Source of the DNA: Aegilops tauschii subsp. strangulata | Taxonomy: Eukaryota > Streptophyta > Magnoliopsida > Poales > Poaceae | DNA: 64,000 bases | Assembly (NCBI RefSeq): GCF_002575655.3 | Contig: NC_053039.3 | Span: forward strand, 48,485,290 to 48,549,289 | Reading direction: 5' to 3' | In this document: in pieces, positions 44,986-56,557 of the stretch | How positions within the stretch are numbered: the stretch's first letter is position 1 | How the letters are laid out: each line of letters begins with the position of its first letter | The notes under the pieces: generated by a model | Told to the model about the DNA's origin: nothing | Databases searched by the model: none | Seen by the model: only the letters and a program-made list of their open reading frames with translations | Position numbers and translations under genes: made by a program

Positions 44986-46162
44986 TGTCGGAGTAATGGG
45001 CCACGGGTAGCCTAACCCGAGTCCCAGAACCTTTCAAGACATCGGGGCCGGCTGCGCCCCTCAAAGCGTCAAGACGAAGCGCCGCCTTCAGGCAGCCGGC
45101 TGGCCGAACGGCCGACTGCCAGAAGACGGCCATGCTCAGGAAGGCGGCTCCAAGGCGGGCCGACTCCTAGCACGCGGCCTCCAGAGAGGCCGGCTCCTAG
45201 CAGTCGGCCCACAGCGCCCTCAGAGTCTGCGCCCCCATGAAGAAGACAAGACATGGTGAGGCTATAGTGTAGCCCATAACCCCCGAATCCAGGGCCGGGC
45301 GTGGCCACAGTGCTCCGTACAGGCGGAGATCTCCGCCCGGCGCGGCACTGTTGCCACTCCGCCCCTGACATCACTGCTGGCAGGCAAGGCTCTGCTCCCA
45401 CGATGGCCTGTCGGTACGGCCTGCAGGCGGCGGGCCCCACCAGTCAGCGACAGCCCGGAAGACGGCGGAAGCCTCACCAGTCGGACCCGAGGGAGGCCGG
45501 CTCCCAGTAGGCGGCCCGCTCCTTCCTCGGGGCCCGTGCACCATTAACCAGATAAGACACGGAGTGGCTACAGTGATCTCCCACCAGGCGGCGGGACTGT
45601 AGCCACACCCCCTGACCAAGCCTGCGTCATTAGCCTCACGGCTACAGTAATCAGCAGCCGGCAAGACCCGCGAGCGGCGGGAGCGGCCTATCGGCGCCGT
45701 ACCAGACCAGTCGGCGGGGCCCACCAGGCAGCGGGCCCCAGCAGCCGGCGGAGAAGCCGACGACCAGAGATACTGACAGCCGGGTCCTACACCCTGCTGG
45801 ATTACCATTGTACCCCTGGGGGGTAGGCCTATATAAACCCCCCAGGGCACCCATGCAAAGGGTTCGAACCTGATAGAGATAGACACATACCTAGGGGGAG
45901 GGAAGAGCAAGCCCTGCCTTCTTCTACCTCTAGCATACAGCTCGAGGAGCACCATTGTACTCACTACTAGTGCCTTAGTGATCATGCGGAGACCCCGCAG
46001 AGCATGACTAGGGGTGTTATCTCCTAGGAGAGCCCTGAACCTGGGTAAAGTGCGCCGGCGTTCGTGTCTACGCCTCATCCCGCTTCCAGGCACCGGTGAC
46101 GTTCTACTCGCTCCCACCATGATAAGCCATCCATTGGCATATGTCGCACCCAACCCCCGACA
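44986..46162 (+). repeat. 3' LTR of the second gypsy element
   Basis: It is 1177 bp long, preceded by the polypurine tract CTTCGGGGACTAC (44973-44985). TATA box TATATAAA is at 45830-45837. About 3 percent of positions differ from the 5' LTR over the part I compared. Confidence 0.93.
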
Positions 46163-46167
46163 CCTAT

Positions 46168-47373
46168 GTTGTTTTCATAAAAACATTATTTGCATGGTGA
46201 ACACGACAGCAATTCATTCTTTGAAGCAGTGAAGCGATGTCAAAAATGTGCATCGGCCGTCGAGTGATCATCCATGATTTTTCGTAGTTTTCTTTGAAAC
46301 AGATTAGCTATTAGTAGTAGCACAGATGTTGCCTACCAGAAGTAGGATCAATCAAGTTGTTTTTTCTCTTAAAAGGAGGCAATCTGGCCTCTGCATCTTT
46401 GTTGTGCTATATGCCCATCTCGAATTTTATGTGCTAGGTCTACTTATTTTAGCTTAACGTAGGTTTTGGCAGCAAAAAACACTTGCAAATGTATGTCTCC
46501 TCTGGATATAAATATCTGCTCTAGAAGATAAACATTGATAGCGGTCACAATAACTGGGGATATAAATATTTGCACTAGAAGATAAATATTGATAGCAGTC
46601 ACAATAACTGAATCTGCTGTGTACTACAATATTTTTATTCAGAAGAAGACATGATTATATGTTTTTTAATGTAGTTTTAGTATCTGAGTCGAACTTTCTT
46701 AATTTATCAAAAGATTGTGGTAATTCATATTAGCTTACTGTGTGATGTCGTACTTTTTGAGCATGGATTTTGTGACCTATGTAATGACTTAATTCTCTTG
46801 TTTTACTAGATCTTTTTAAGTTTCCAGTTAATTACTGAACACAAACTATAGCTGACATAATGTTTACTTTGTTGTACCATCGACAATAGAATGTAACTAG
46901 CTAACGCATGTGAATTTCTTAGACTCGTAGTGCAGATTTCAGTTAGATATTGCGAAGTTCTGAAATACGTAGAACAAAATTGTTTCTTTGGAACCTGATT
47001 AACACCAAGGTTCTGAAGAAAAGGGTCTGTGTTTTAAGCTCTATTGTTTAACTTTTTTGTACTCCTGTGCAACAATACAATAAATGGAAGATAGTTTGTA
47101 TTACTGATGACACTCGTATTCAAGCCACAGTTTAATTGCATCTTCCTGGCGAGAATCCTCAAAGGATGTGGAATTGTGGATCATGCAAGGACATTTACTT
47201 TGTGAATTTCAACAAGATTCATTTAAGCTCACCAAATAGGGACGAGTCCAAAAAAATGTTGGTATTGAGCTAGGTTTGCAAGGCGTGTAACGAGCTCTGC
47301 ACAACCTTGTTTCAATGGCTTCTTTGAACATGTCCCGCAATATGATTTTCCTCTATGTTATCACAACATTCAG
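46168..47373 (+). other. Helitron body downstream of the nested gypsy element
   Basis: This is AT-rich, intron-like sequence without a supported gene. A direct duplication of GATATAAATAT..GCACTAGAAGATAAA..CACAATAACTG type lies at about 46506-46612. Confidence 0.5.
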
Positions 47374-47430
47374 GGTGGAGAGACCGAGAAGCTGCTTGAT
47401 ATGGTGGCAAAGCTACTAAAGAATCTGCAG
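47374..47430 (+). pseudogene. Captured exon in the Helitron
   Basis: A 57-nt segment lies between ACAACATTCAG and GTTAGC. It reads open as 19 codons, GGETEKLLDMVAKLLKNLQ. The parent gene is not recognised. Confidence 0.45.
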
Positions 47431-47706
47431 GTTAGCAACTCTTGTAGGAAGTTTGGATGACCAAACCTTAGTAGTACTTCAGAATTTATGGCTCTCTATA
47501 CGTTGTCACATACAGTCATTTGCCTATATGATCACCATATAAATTGAGTGTTGTTTCTTTTTCATTCAGATAGTACTTGGCTTTCGAAGTTCAGTTGAAG
47601 AAGCGTGTTAGCTGAGAACAGAGGATGTGAGATGTGTGGTAGCTGAGACATGCATTGTTCTCGGTTAATTTACCTCCGTATGTAGCACCTTATTTTTTTT
47701 CAAAAA

Positions 47707-47736
47707 GCCCGTGGCAACGCACGGGCGTTCTACTAG
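47707..47736 (+). other. Helitron 3' terminus: hairpin and CTAG
   Basis: The stem is GCCCGTG (47707-47713) and CACGGGC (47720-47726) with a 6-nt loop, followed 6 nt later by CTAG (47733-47736) and then the host T. Confidence 0.85.
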
Positions 47737-47910
47737 TATCAGTGGTTTCTTGGTTGCTTGGTGGAGGTAGTTAGGACTAGGAGTGAACACTGAATATGAG
47801 CAATGAAAGAACAGCGATGCGTCACAATCTTTATTCAGTTTTTAGCTGTCACTCAATTGTTTAGATTGGTATTCAATAGTAAAAAAAAAAGAGTAAGGCA
47901 ACTCCTCACT
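47737..47910. other. Right flank of the Helitron; nothing recognised
   Basis: A short AT-rich stretch with an A10 run at about 47881. No gene is seen. Confidence 0.6.
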
Positions 47911-49260
47911 CTATATATTTAGCTGACATAGAGTTCCAAAGATCAATGTCTAACCAGCAATGTCTTGCTTAATTTGACCCGGCGTCGTCTCATCGATCAA
48001 TCCATCTTCCCTACCTGCACATGCATTGTGTCATCTCACATCAACCATTATACCCCTTGACCATGCTGAATAATTCTTAGTTAACTCCGTACCTCCTCTT
48101 CTTAATTATATAAAGAAGTGTTGTAGCCTAATTGTGTATAGATATTCCCCATCCGTCGATTGATGTACTCCTACGTCTCAATCGATTGATCGGTCGATGT
48201 TTACAAATTCACGATCGATATTTTACTTGACTTGTTAACTTGTAGCATTAATTTGAGCAGTACTTCTTTTGAATCAACTAGTAGAAAAGTTGATACTATA
48301 TACTAGTGATAATGATACCACATCGATGATACATGCAATTAGGACGTTTTTGTATGCATATTGATCGGTGGGCGTAAAAACCGACTAACCAAAGACCAAA
48401 CAGATGGCAAAAAAAAACTAAATTTTCAGTTTTAGTGCTGGCACAGAAGAATTCGGTTTTACCTCTGCTTACCAAACTTACTTCTGCCAGGTTCGGTTTT
48501 AGCAATAAGTTTAACCAAAAGAACCGAGCATATGGCAGGAACGGCCCAAACAGAGAGCTTCTACTGCTACTGCTTAGTTGATTGATCCACGGATGTTTAC
48601 AGATCCACAATCTGTATTTTTACTTGACTTGTTAACTTGTAGCATAAATTCGAGCGTATTCTTCTGAATCAAGTAGTAGAAAACTTGATATATACTACTC
48701 CTAGATTGTTAGATACATGAACAGTAGTAGTGAGAACGATACTAGATCGACAAATACATGCAATTAAGGCGTACAAGTATGCATATCTATCAGCGCATCA
48801 AAAATCGTATTCCCATCTTTATTCAATAGTAAATGGTGACTATTACTAGCTGATGAGCACATGATTGATTGATGGACAACCTACCTACATAGTAATTCAT
48901 ACACATATCTTTATATGTATACTCTGGTTCTATGTATGCATGATTGAGTTGTGTGTGATGCTGAATAGACGCGCACACAGTAGATGGTTCCATATATCCA
49001 TGATCAATTTGATTGCTACATGCATGAGATGGATGGAGTGAAGTGAATGAATGAAAGCGCTAGTAGGACGAGTGGAGAACCACCAGCACGCGCATGTCCT
49101 CAAAGCAAACACCCATTAGTTCTACTCTCTCGATCCCATGGCTAGCTACATGGACACGATCGAGTACTACACGTAACTCCAGCACGGCATAATAATTTGA
49201 GAGGGCCATCTAAAAACATTTTAGAGGCTTTAGTGTGGACTGCTATGTCAGACTATAAAA
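47911..49260 (+). repeat. Left arm of a diverged long inverted repeat flanking the NPF gene
   Basis: The arm matches the reverse complement of 63955-63030. Shared blocks in the same order include TAGAGTTCCAAAGATC, CCTTGACCATGCTGAATAA, TTTTACTTGACTTGTTA, GACTATTACTAGCTGATGAG, GATGGACAACCTACCTA, GAGATGGATGGAGTGAAG and GCAAACACCCATT. This arm contains an internal duplication (about 48183-48370 and 48579-48800), only one unit of which exists in the right arm. There is no coding frame. Confidence 0.8.
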
Positions 49261-49368
49261 TCGCAATCTTTATTTTTCCTACCATTTGTCTATGAGACAC
49301 CTAATTATTTTCCTTTTTCGTATTATTATATCCCCAATCCCCTCTTTCTACTCGGCACACCCACTCGG

Positions 49369-49369
<1 letters not shown>

Positions 49370-49414
<45 letters not shown>
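49370..49414. repeat. Microsatellite (TG)n followed by (GA)n
   Basis: TG repeats run from 49370 to about 49404, then GA repeats to 49414. Confidence 0.95.
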
Positions 49415-49416
<2 letters not shown>

Positions 49417-51107
49417 TTATCTCAGTGACATGTAGGCCTATGCCACCTGGCTAAAGCGGTGCCATGTCATCAAGTCAAAAAACGGGTTTGACCGAGGTAT
49501 ACCACCATTGGGGACTAAATCTACCTGATATTAATAGCTGCCGTACGGAGTTGCACAAAATAATGTTTAGGGACAAGCCACAATTGACGATAAGTTGAGG
49601 CACGAAAATGACACTTTGCTCTATTCATTTTGTTATGCGGCGGAAATGAGAAAAAATAAATAAGGTACTCAATATAATGTACAAGCATACAAACGGAAAC
49701 ATTAGATAAAAAAAGAAGGCACCATCTCTTTTTTCCCCACAGTTTTATGAAAATTGCCTCAATTGCCCATCATCTTATTGACTTACCGAATAAAATCATG
49801 TTTTCTTTGGTAAGCCAATGAATGTTGACTTGTTCGATAGTTTAATCTTCTCTTTTGGTGCATTATCATATTAATTTCCCTATTGCAATGCATGGGCAAT
49901 TGCCCCAGCGGTTTTAATCGCTAGCCTACCTTTTGTGGTGTCTCAAATATGCCACATCATCAATGACATTTTATAGCCTTCTAGTTATGCTACTCATCCT
50001 TTTTAGTCAACGGACACATAAACTATGGATCATAATAGATACATTATTTTGTGTACCTCCACTCATCGTTGTCTTACTACAGACCATGTCGGTCTTAATC
50101 CTGATAGTGAAGCTTCCAAGAATCGTCCAAAACTGTTACATTTTGTTAAAGTGGTGTTGGGGACACATGCGGAGCCTAGTATGGCCAAAATTGTTACATT
50201 TTCACTTCATATTTGTAAGCTTGGTTTCATGTTAATAGAAGTGTGAGGGGGCCATACCCCCCCCCCCCCCCCCCTCCATCATTGATCTAAAAAATATTCT
50301 TGTTCAAGTCCAATATAGTCACGCCTAGAGTATTACTAGTTGTCTAGATATTCGGAAATAAGCAACGTCCATCACAAGCATGGTGCTCTCCTCACTGTGG
50401 TTTCAATGTCGGTAATTAAAAAATTCATATCCAAACCCAGCGAGCCTAAATTTGGTCACAATTATTCAAGTCTGTTATTGATCACTTATTTGTTATGCGT
50501 TTCTCTACATGTGTGCATGCATTGCTGGTTTGTTTGCCACTAGACTGCATAATTACATAAGTTTAGGAGAGATTTGAAACAAAGAATGAACAACGGGCCA
50601 TCATATAAACTTTGTTCAGTCCCCATCATCGTCACATATGCAAAAGAAGTTCGGCCAAACTCCCCTCCGGCAAGTTTGGTATTTTTTGGGAAGATAATGG
50701 TTCTCCTAACTTGAATTCCTATATCCAGTCTTGGTGTGTGGTATTTATATAGCCGTACTTTTAATTTTTGTTAGGTCGATCTGAATTGATTCTGTATTGG
50801 AACAAGTTGTAGAGTTCTAGTTGGTTATTTTGTAAATAGCATAAAATGGTACAGACACATATATAGAAGGTGTGTTGTGATGAATTTGTGTTTGCTGTAT
50901 AAATTATGTGTATGTTATAAATTATTAAGTTTGTATGTTTTTGCATGTTGCATCGATTGGGTATTTGTTGTATACATACAAGTTTTCTTTTGCATTATAT
51001 GTTCAAAAGTGTTAGGACGTCTTTGCAAAATGTGGGAACCTTCCAGCTGAAATTAAAACTAGCCAAAATAGAAATTACTTGTTGTTGTAAAAATGTTTGA
51101 CCAACCA
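49415..51107. other. Intergenic stretch without recognised gene
   Basis: This is AT-rich, with a C18 run at 50257-50274. The small frames at 49933-50235 and nearby have no recognisable product. Fragments around 49440-49620 look repeat-derived but were not classified. Confidence 0.6.
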
Positions 51108-51200
51108 CTCCCTCTGTCTCAAAATAAGTGTCATTAATTTAGTACAAAGTTAGTAGAATTTTGTATTAAATCAGTGGCGCTTTTGTTAAGACGGACGGAG
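51108..51200. mobile_element. Stowaway-like MITE, about 93 bp
   Basis: The ends are CTCCCTCTGTCT and AGACGGACGGAG, imperfect inverted repeats of the Stowaway consensus CTCCCTCCGTCCC. The inside AAAATAAGTGTC is also typical. TA follows the right end; the left TA has decayed. Confidence 0.75.
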
Positions 51201-51548
51201 TATATTCTAAAGCAGTAATACTATATATTGAGTGATGGATGGGCGATGGATTAAATGGTACATGTATGTATGGTAGTACGATAGACACTTCATTAATATA
51301 TACAAGCAACCGCGAACTTACAGTAACTTGGTTATGTTTCTTGTGGTCGAACCTACCCACACAGGTTTAAGTTCAAGACCTGGCATAGATGCTCGTATTT
51401 TTTTAATTTTAATTAGACATTTATGTCGCTATTTTTAAGAAGAAGTCGACTATGAGGTGCGTGTCTCTAAGAAAATAATACAGATATGTAACGGCCCCAA
51501 CTTTTATGCATGCATGGTTGGTTTCATTTCAATTCTAAAATATAATGT

Positions 51549-51750
51549 GTATTTCTTTTTGAAAGTCAAATTCCGTTAATTTTGACCAAGTTTAGAGCTA
51601 AAAATATCGAGCGCAATACTAAATAAGTAGAATATAAAAAAATATTTGATGATGAATCTAATAATACCAATATATTTCTCTACAAATTGGCAACTTAAAA
51701 GATGTTCATCATTTCTAAAAACCAATGCATCTTATATTTTGAAACAAAGA
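51549..51750. mobile_element. Degenerate Stowaway-like remnant
   Basis: Blocks such as TTTTGACCAAGTTTA, ATGATGAATCTAATAATACC and ATCTTATATTTTGAAACA occur in the order found inside Stowaway MITEs. The termini are eroded. Confidence 0.5.
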
Positions 51751-51949
51751 AAGTAAAAAAGAAATAAAAACCCAACGACACCAACGGCGCAGCAAAGCAC
51801 GCCCAACCCTCCTAGTAGTACTACTAATCACCACTAGGATGAAAGATCGATCATACACACACACATATATATATATATACCTTACCATTAACCTAACGAT
51901 CTATGATTGCATCCCAGTTACGTAATACTACTAATCATCATGCACTAAT

Positions 51950-54900
51950 CTAAACCGGCGTCATATTATTCGCAGCCTTCTTGGGGCTTTCATCGAGCTC
52001 GAGGTCATCGCTGGCGTGGGCGTCATCACTGGACTTCTTGAATTTGTACCACCTCGCGCATGCCACAAAGTAGACGAGGTTTACGGCGGCGATGGCAGCC
52101 GTGACAAGGTAGAACAGGTCCACCCTGCCCTCGTTTAAGTCTTGAGCCAGCCAGTCCGGCCGCCCGTCCCGCCGTCGCGTTGCCCTGTGCACCACCGTCA
52201 CCATCAGACCACTCGCGTAGCTAGCCACCGCGATCCCCAGGAAGCTGACCGCCCCCGCCACGCTCCGCATGTTCTCCGGGAACTGCCGGTAGTAGAACTC
52301 GATCTGTCCGATGGCACCGAACGCCTCCGATAGCCCCGCCAGCAACTGTTGTGGCACCAGCCAAAACCACGGCATCAATGAGCCGATCCTCCGTCGTCGG
52401 CGCTCCACCGCCGCTGACACTAGCATCGTGACCACTGAGAGCGCCAGCCCGACGCCGATTCGCTGGAGCAGGGTGATGCCACCCTCGCGCCCGGTGAAGC
52501 GCCGGAGTGCCGGCACCACGAACCTGTCGTACATGGGGATCCAGAGTGTGAGGGCTAGCATCTGGAAGATAATGAATGAGCCCTGTGGGATCTCGAAGCT
52601 GCTGGAGTTACTGATCCGACGGTCGGTCTGCGCCGCCTGGAGCACGACGTAGGTGCCCAACTGGGTGAGCACCACGGAGTAGACGATCCCTGCCGACCAC
52701 ACCGGGATGATGCGCGCCAGGCACTTCACCTCCTCCACTTGTTGCACCGTGCACAACCGCCACGGGTGCACCGGCATCTTCCCGTCAGCGCATAGCAAGT
52801 CCTCGGGGGTTCGCATGGCCGCCTTGTCCAGGCATGTGAACTGGTCGGTGTACGCCAACTTGGAGACGAGCTTGCTCCTGTGTGGCGGGTCGAACAACTC
52901 GGCCTCGGCGCCACGAGCTTGCAGGAGCTGGCGCTTGCGGGTGGCAGCAACGAGAACCTGGGCGAAGCTAGTGAATGGGCTGCCCTCGGGCCGAACACGA
53001 ACGTAGAGGCGCGTTCCCATGATAAATACGGCGCATGAGAGGCCCATTAGCGCGGCGGGCACGGCGAGGCCCAGCGCCCAATTGACGTTGCTCTGGAGGT
53101 AGATGATGACGGTGGCGGAGATCATAATGGCGATGGTGAAGGTGAAGTAGTACCAGTTGAAGAAGCTAGCAATGCCACGACGGCCGTCGGCGGTCCGCGG
53201 GTCGAACTGATCGGCCCCGAAGGCCAAGTTGCAGGGCCGAATGCCGCCCGCGCCGACGACAAGGAAGAAGAAGGACACCAAGAGCGCGGCAAGCTGGGAG
53301 TCAGTTGGGCCTTGACATTGTTTCCCTTTGGATGAGCTGCACGTCCGAGGGTGGAGGGAGTGGAGGGCAGCTGTGAGGGTGAGGATGAGCATGCCGATGA
53401 AGGAGGAGACGGTGCCTACAGTGATGGTGGTGTAGCGGCCGAGGTAGGTGTCGCTGATGTAGGCACCAAAGACAGTGGCGAGGTTGCTGGTGCCGGAGAA
53501 GACATTGAGGAGGGTGGCGGCTTTGACGCTGGGCATGTGGTATACCGTCGTAAGGTACACCAACAAGTTCGACAACGTCCCAATCGTACCAAGCTTCTCG
53601 AATGTCTCATTCCCTGCAACAGACAATCCATTTCATTGTTACAAACTTATTTCACTTAAATTTAGAGTATCTATACAATGGCTTGGTAGGTAATTCAACA
53701 AACCCATGCAATGGCTTGGTTAGTGGAGTTAATTATTGGTGGATGCATATGAGATGTTAGCTGCTTAGCCGGTCGTATAGATCATGGAGTGTTTCAAGGA
53801 TCTGTTAGCCTGGTCGTGCACGTACGTGATGTTAGTGGGGCCGAGTATGGTGGCTGGCTAGTGAATGCGTGAGGCAAACCTCCTCTGTGTATAAATATCA
53901 CTTTGAGTCAATGAAAAAGTGGGCGTGAGGGCTGGAGAAAAGATGTGGCTTTTATGGAGCCAAGGAAGGTGCCTTATTCCAAAGCCGTTTGTGATCTTCC
54001 TTGGTGCATGTGTTGTGTGTGTGTGTTCTTGTGTTGTGAGAGAACCACAAGAGATAGTTGAGAGAGGAAGAAGAAGAAGAAGCCCTGTTAGGATGCGGCG
54101 CCAACACAAGTTGCATCAAGTTACAAACAAATATCACTTTGTTTTGTCGACTTTGACTATAAAGGGTTCGGCTTGCTAATTGTTTGAAGACTAAACGGCT
54201 TTGTAGACATCTGTCTTGCCCATAATTTGGCGGACTCTGACTAAAAATCTTTGATTGATTTTATGTAGAAAATATGATCATGAATTTCTTTTTAACAAAG
54301 TGTGCATATGAACTGCTGCTAATATAAATCATTAAAATAGTTATTGTGAATAATTTCTAGCACTTATGTCTTGCCTACAAAGAGAAATAGATAAACTGAT
54401 ACAATCCCTTTCTGAGTCCACAATATTAATGTAGAAAACAGAAAACCCAAAATCACCACCCCGGAAGAACGGGAAAAGTGTAATTTTCCACCACATAAAG
54501 TTCTTTAGAAAAAAGGAGGTTCAACTACCACATGAAATGTGCAATTTGCCAAAACAAATTGTATGAGGAAAACAAGGAATGGAAGTAAAATTGTTGGGAT
54601 AGGACTTGTCGTAGGAGAGTAGTATTTTGGAAGCAAAATCACCTATTTCAGTATATATGCATGGAGCCCAGTGCCTTTGAAATATACGAATTATATTTAG
54701 GAGTTACGGAAACTCTGAAAACATCCCACATACAGATCATTGGTTTCTACATGTGCGTAAAATTTTATTTAAAATATTATAATTCATAAGCTACAGTAAA
54801 ATGCAAATGTGTGGATCCATAATATCATGCATATATTCGTTTTTACTCGATATATGTGTTTTTTTTACGTAAAGCGATGTATTGATGATTTTGTTTACTA

Positions 54901-55647
54901 AAATATAGTTCATGTCTATATATGTACATATAAAATCCTTTTGGATTTTGGTTGCGTTTTTAAATTATTGTTTTGAACTGCTTAGAGAAACTAGGGGCTA
55001 CAGTATTTTGCATTTTGTGGTCAGGAATGAGGAGGAGGTATACATGGCATGGACATGTACTACTGCATAGCAGCCTTTTTGGACGTGCTGGGTGCAAATC
55101 ACGGTACCACACACACATGGCCTGGCATGGGCTGCTGATTTGTGGGCACTCACCCATCGTCTCAGCGAAGCAACGCAAAGAGAAAGAAGTTAAACATGGC
55201 ATGGCACGGCACGGCATGGCATGGCGCGCGATACATGTGGGCAACTAACTGAATTATTGTCACCATCCGTTCCTACTTGTCCTGCACAACTTTACTGTCT
55301 GCTGTTTCGGTTCATTTACGATGGCATGAACAAAGTTTGTTGACATCCAGGTCAAGAAAAACAATAGGAGCAGCAATGAATTCAGCGGGAGACCGGATAG
55401 AAGATGTGACATATGCATGCAGGGAAAACAGACAGAGCTAGATGGATGGGATGTGGTGACAATCACCTATGACGTACGGCATGGCCTTCCATCCCCGGTG
55501 GTTGTGGTCGGCGGCGTCGCCCTCCCCGGACTCCGATGACGGCTCGGCCTCGCCACCGCCGTCCCGGGACTTCGTCGTCGTCTTGTCCTCGCTCATGGGC
55601 TTCTGGTCCTCCTCCTGCTGCGGCCGCTGAGGTTTGTTTGCATCCAT
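51950..55647 (-). CDS. NRT1/PTR-family (NPF) transporter, two exons, 614 aa
   Basis: Exon 1 is 55647-55467 and exon 2 53613-51950; the 1853-bp intron is GT..AG and keeps the frame (1845 nt, 615 codons with stop). The product is a proton-coupled major-facilitator transporter of a plant membrane. NPF members carry nitrate, peptides, hormones or glucosinolates, and the substrate cannot be read from sequence. Evidence: a hydrophilic N-terminus, then GWKAMPYVIGNETFEKLGT with the ExxEK proton-coupling motif (E63, E66, K67) in helix 1; GAYISDTYLGRY; the PTR signature FFNWYYF (211-217); a charged loop after helix 6; and helices to the end with a short acidic tail. Length is normal for the family (about 550-620). 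The start of exon 1 resembles the NPF2 subfamily (tentative). No defect was seen, and a TATA box lies 85 bp upstream. It is the only intact host gene in the window. Confidence 0.93.
53614..55466 (-). other. Intron 1 of the NPF gene
   Basis: The 1853-bp intron has donor ATAG/GTGATT and acceptor TTGCAG/GGAAT. No transposon or second gene was recognised inside. It separates residue 60 from the ExxEK motif. Confidence 0.85.
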
Positions 55648-55729
55648 CGATCACTAGGCAAGCACCAAGCAGCTGGCACACACCAAGCGGCCGCAGTAGT
55701 GCAGGGAGCAGAGGTGGAGAGGCCGGCCG

Positions 55730-55737
55730 TATAAATA
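55730..55737 (-). promoter_or_regulatory. TATA box of the NPF gene
   Basis: The minus strand reads TATTTATA in GGCTTATTTATACGG, about 85 bp upstream of the ATG, leaving a 5' UTR of roughly 50 nt. Confidence 0.6.
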
Positions 55738-55761
55738 AGCCAGCTGCAGAGTATGGGATCT

Positions 55762-55765
<4 letters not shown>

Positions 55766-55834
<69 letters not shown>
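55766..55834. repeat. Pure (GA)34 microsatellite in the NPF promoter
   Basis: An uninterrupted GA run of 69 bp reads as (TC)n on the gene's strand and lies about 30 bp upstream of the TATA box. Confidence 0.97.
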
Positions 55835-55840
<6 letters not shown>

Positions 55841-56316
55841 AATCTCTAACCGTATATTACATACAGATGTACTGCAGAAAGCAACGGCATGAGCGGAGAG
55901 AGACGAGCTAGTCCTTCATCTGATCGAATTTGTGAAGCCGGCCATAAGTGCAGCTGGAGGCAAATAATTGAGCGCCCTCAATTATTTGCTCTCTTCATAA
56001 ATAAAAAACGAGATGTTTTTTATGCTACATGTGAGTGAGAAGCATCCCACGTACAGTGCAGATGATTAGTACTCTAATTGAAACGAACCCAACCATGCAT
56101 AAAGGAGCCCGGGCCGCCCGGGGCAGCTCCATGTCTGTATTGGTGAAGCGTCTTTTTCGTACTACCTGCATTTGAGTGATCCACCCACTGTGCCCCACTA
56201 CTAGTGTTGTGTACTCAATGTCCAATCAAGGAAATTAGTCACAACAAAAGTATGCGGGCGTAGGTGTAATTAATTAATAACTTACTTGATCAAACAGATA
56301 TAGGTGTATTAAAATA
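55835..56316. other. Upstream flank of the NPF gene; nothing recognised
   Basis: There is no gene. A small inverted repeat, CAAATAATTGAGCGC and CTCAATTATTTG, lies at 55960-55990. Confidence 0.55.
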
Positions 56317-56557
56317 GAGTTTTGCTTCGGTACACCCCCTACAAAAGTTCACAGATTTGGATGTAGATTTAAGGTGAATATTAGAAATTAACCCTTCAAT
56401 GTAAAAGATTAGATTGTTTCGATCTCTTGTTTGATCCATTGAGAAAATAAGGATAAGAATTAGATAATCATGAACGTGTGAGACTACTTTTAAAAGTAAC
56501 TTTAAGAGTCGTGTAAACTTTTAGGGGTGGGGGGGAGGGGGTACTGGAGCAAAACTC
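56317..56557. mobile_element. MITE-like element, 241 bp
   Basis: The imperfect terminal inverted repeats are GAGTTTTGCTTCGGTACACCCC at the left and, reversed, GAGTTTTGCTCCAGTACCCCC at the right. The inside is AT-rich and non-coding. No clear target duplication and no superfamily assigned. Confidence 0.6.

Larger units (their letters stand above)
32338..46162 (+). mobile_element. Ty3/gypsy retrotransposon of unassigned family, complete but decayed, with antisense gene
   Basis: LTRs of 1142 and 1177 bp begin TGTCGGAGTAATGGG; the 3' LTR ends CCCCGACA. The target duplication CCTAT is perfect (32333-32337 and 46163-46167). gag-pol (33495-39910) is full length with nine nonsense codons and one frameshift. 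A 5 kb region with an antisense gene follows, then a purine tract CTTCGGGGACTAC (44973-44985). Domain order protease, RT, RNase H, integrase is that of gypsy. The overall plan, including the antisense gene, resembles the Fatima-like neighbour and suggests the Tat-type lineage (inference). Confidence 0.92.
22968..47736 (+). mobile_element. Helitron, non-autonomous, with two gypsy elements nested inside
   Basis: The 5' end is TCTCTACTATTAAA at 22968 and the 3' end is a 7-bp-stem hairpin followed by CTAG at 47733-47736. The flanks are A (22967) and T (47737), the AT target Helitrons use. Removing the Fatima-like element (23175-31268), the second gypsy element (32338-46162) and one copy of each target duplication leaves about 2.8 kb. 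No Rep/helicase was seen in that sequence, so it is non-autonomous. Short exon-like segments on the plus strand suggest captured gene pieces, which is typical of plant Helitrons. Confidence 0.8.

Noticed and set aside
53858..54179. Small frames in both strands within the NPF intron
   Set aside because: There are no domains, and the composition is typical of intron sequence. Nothing supports a nested gene.
55536..55892. 118-codon frame with a long Arg-Glu repeat
   Set aside because: It is produced by the GA microsatellite and the reverse of NPF exon 1.
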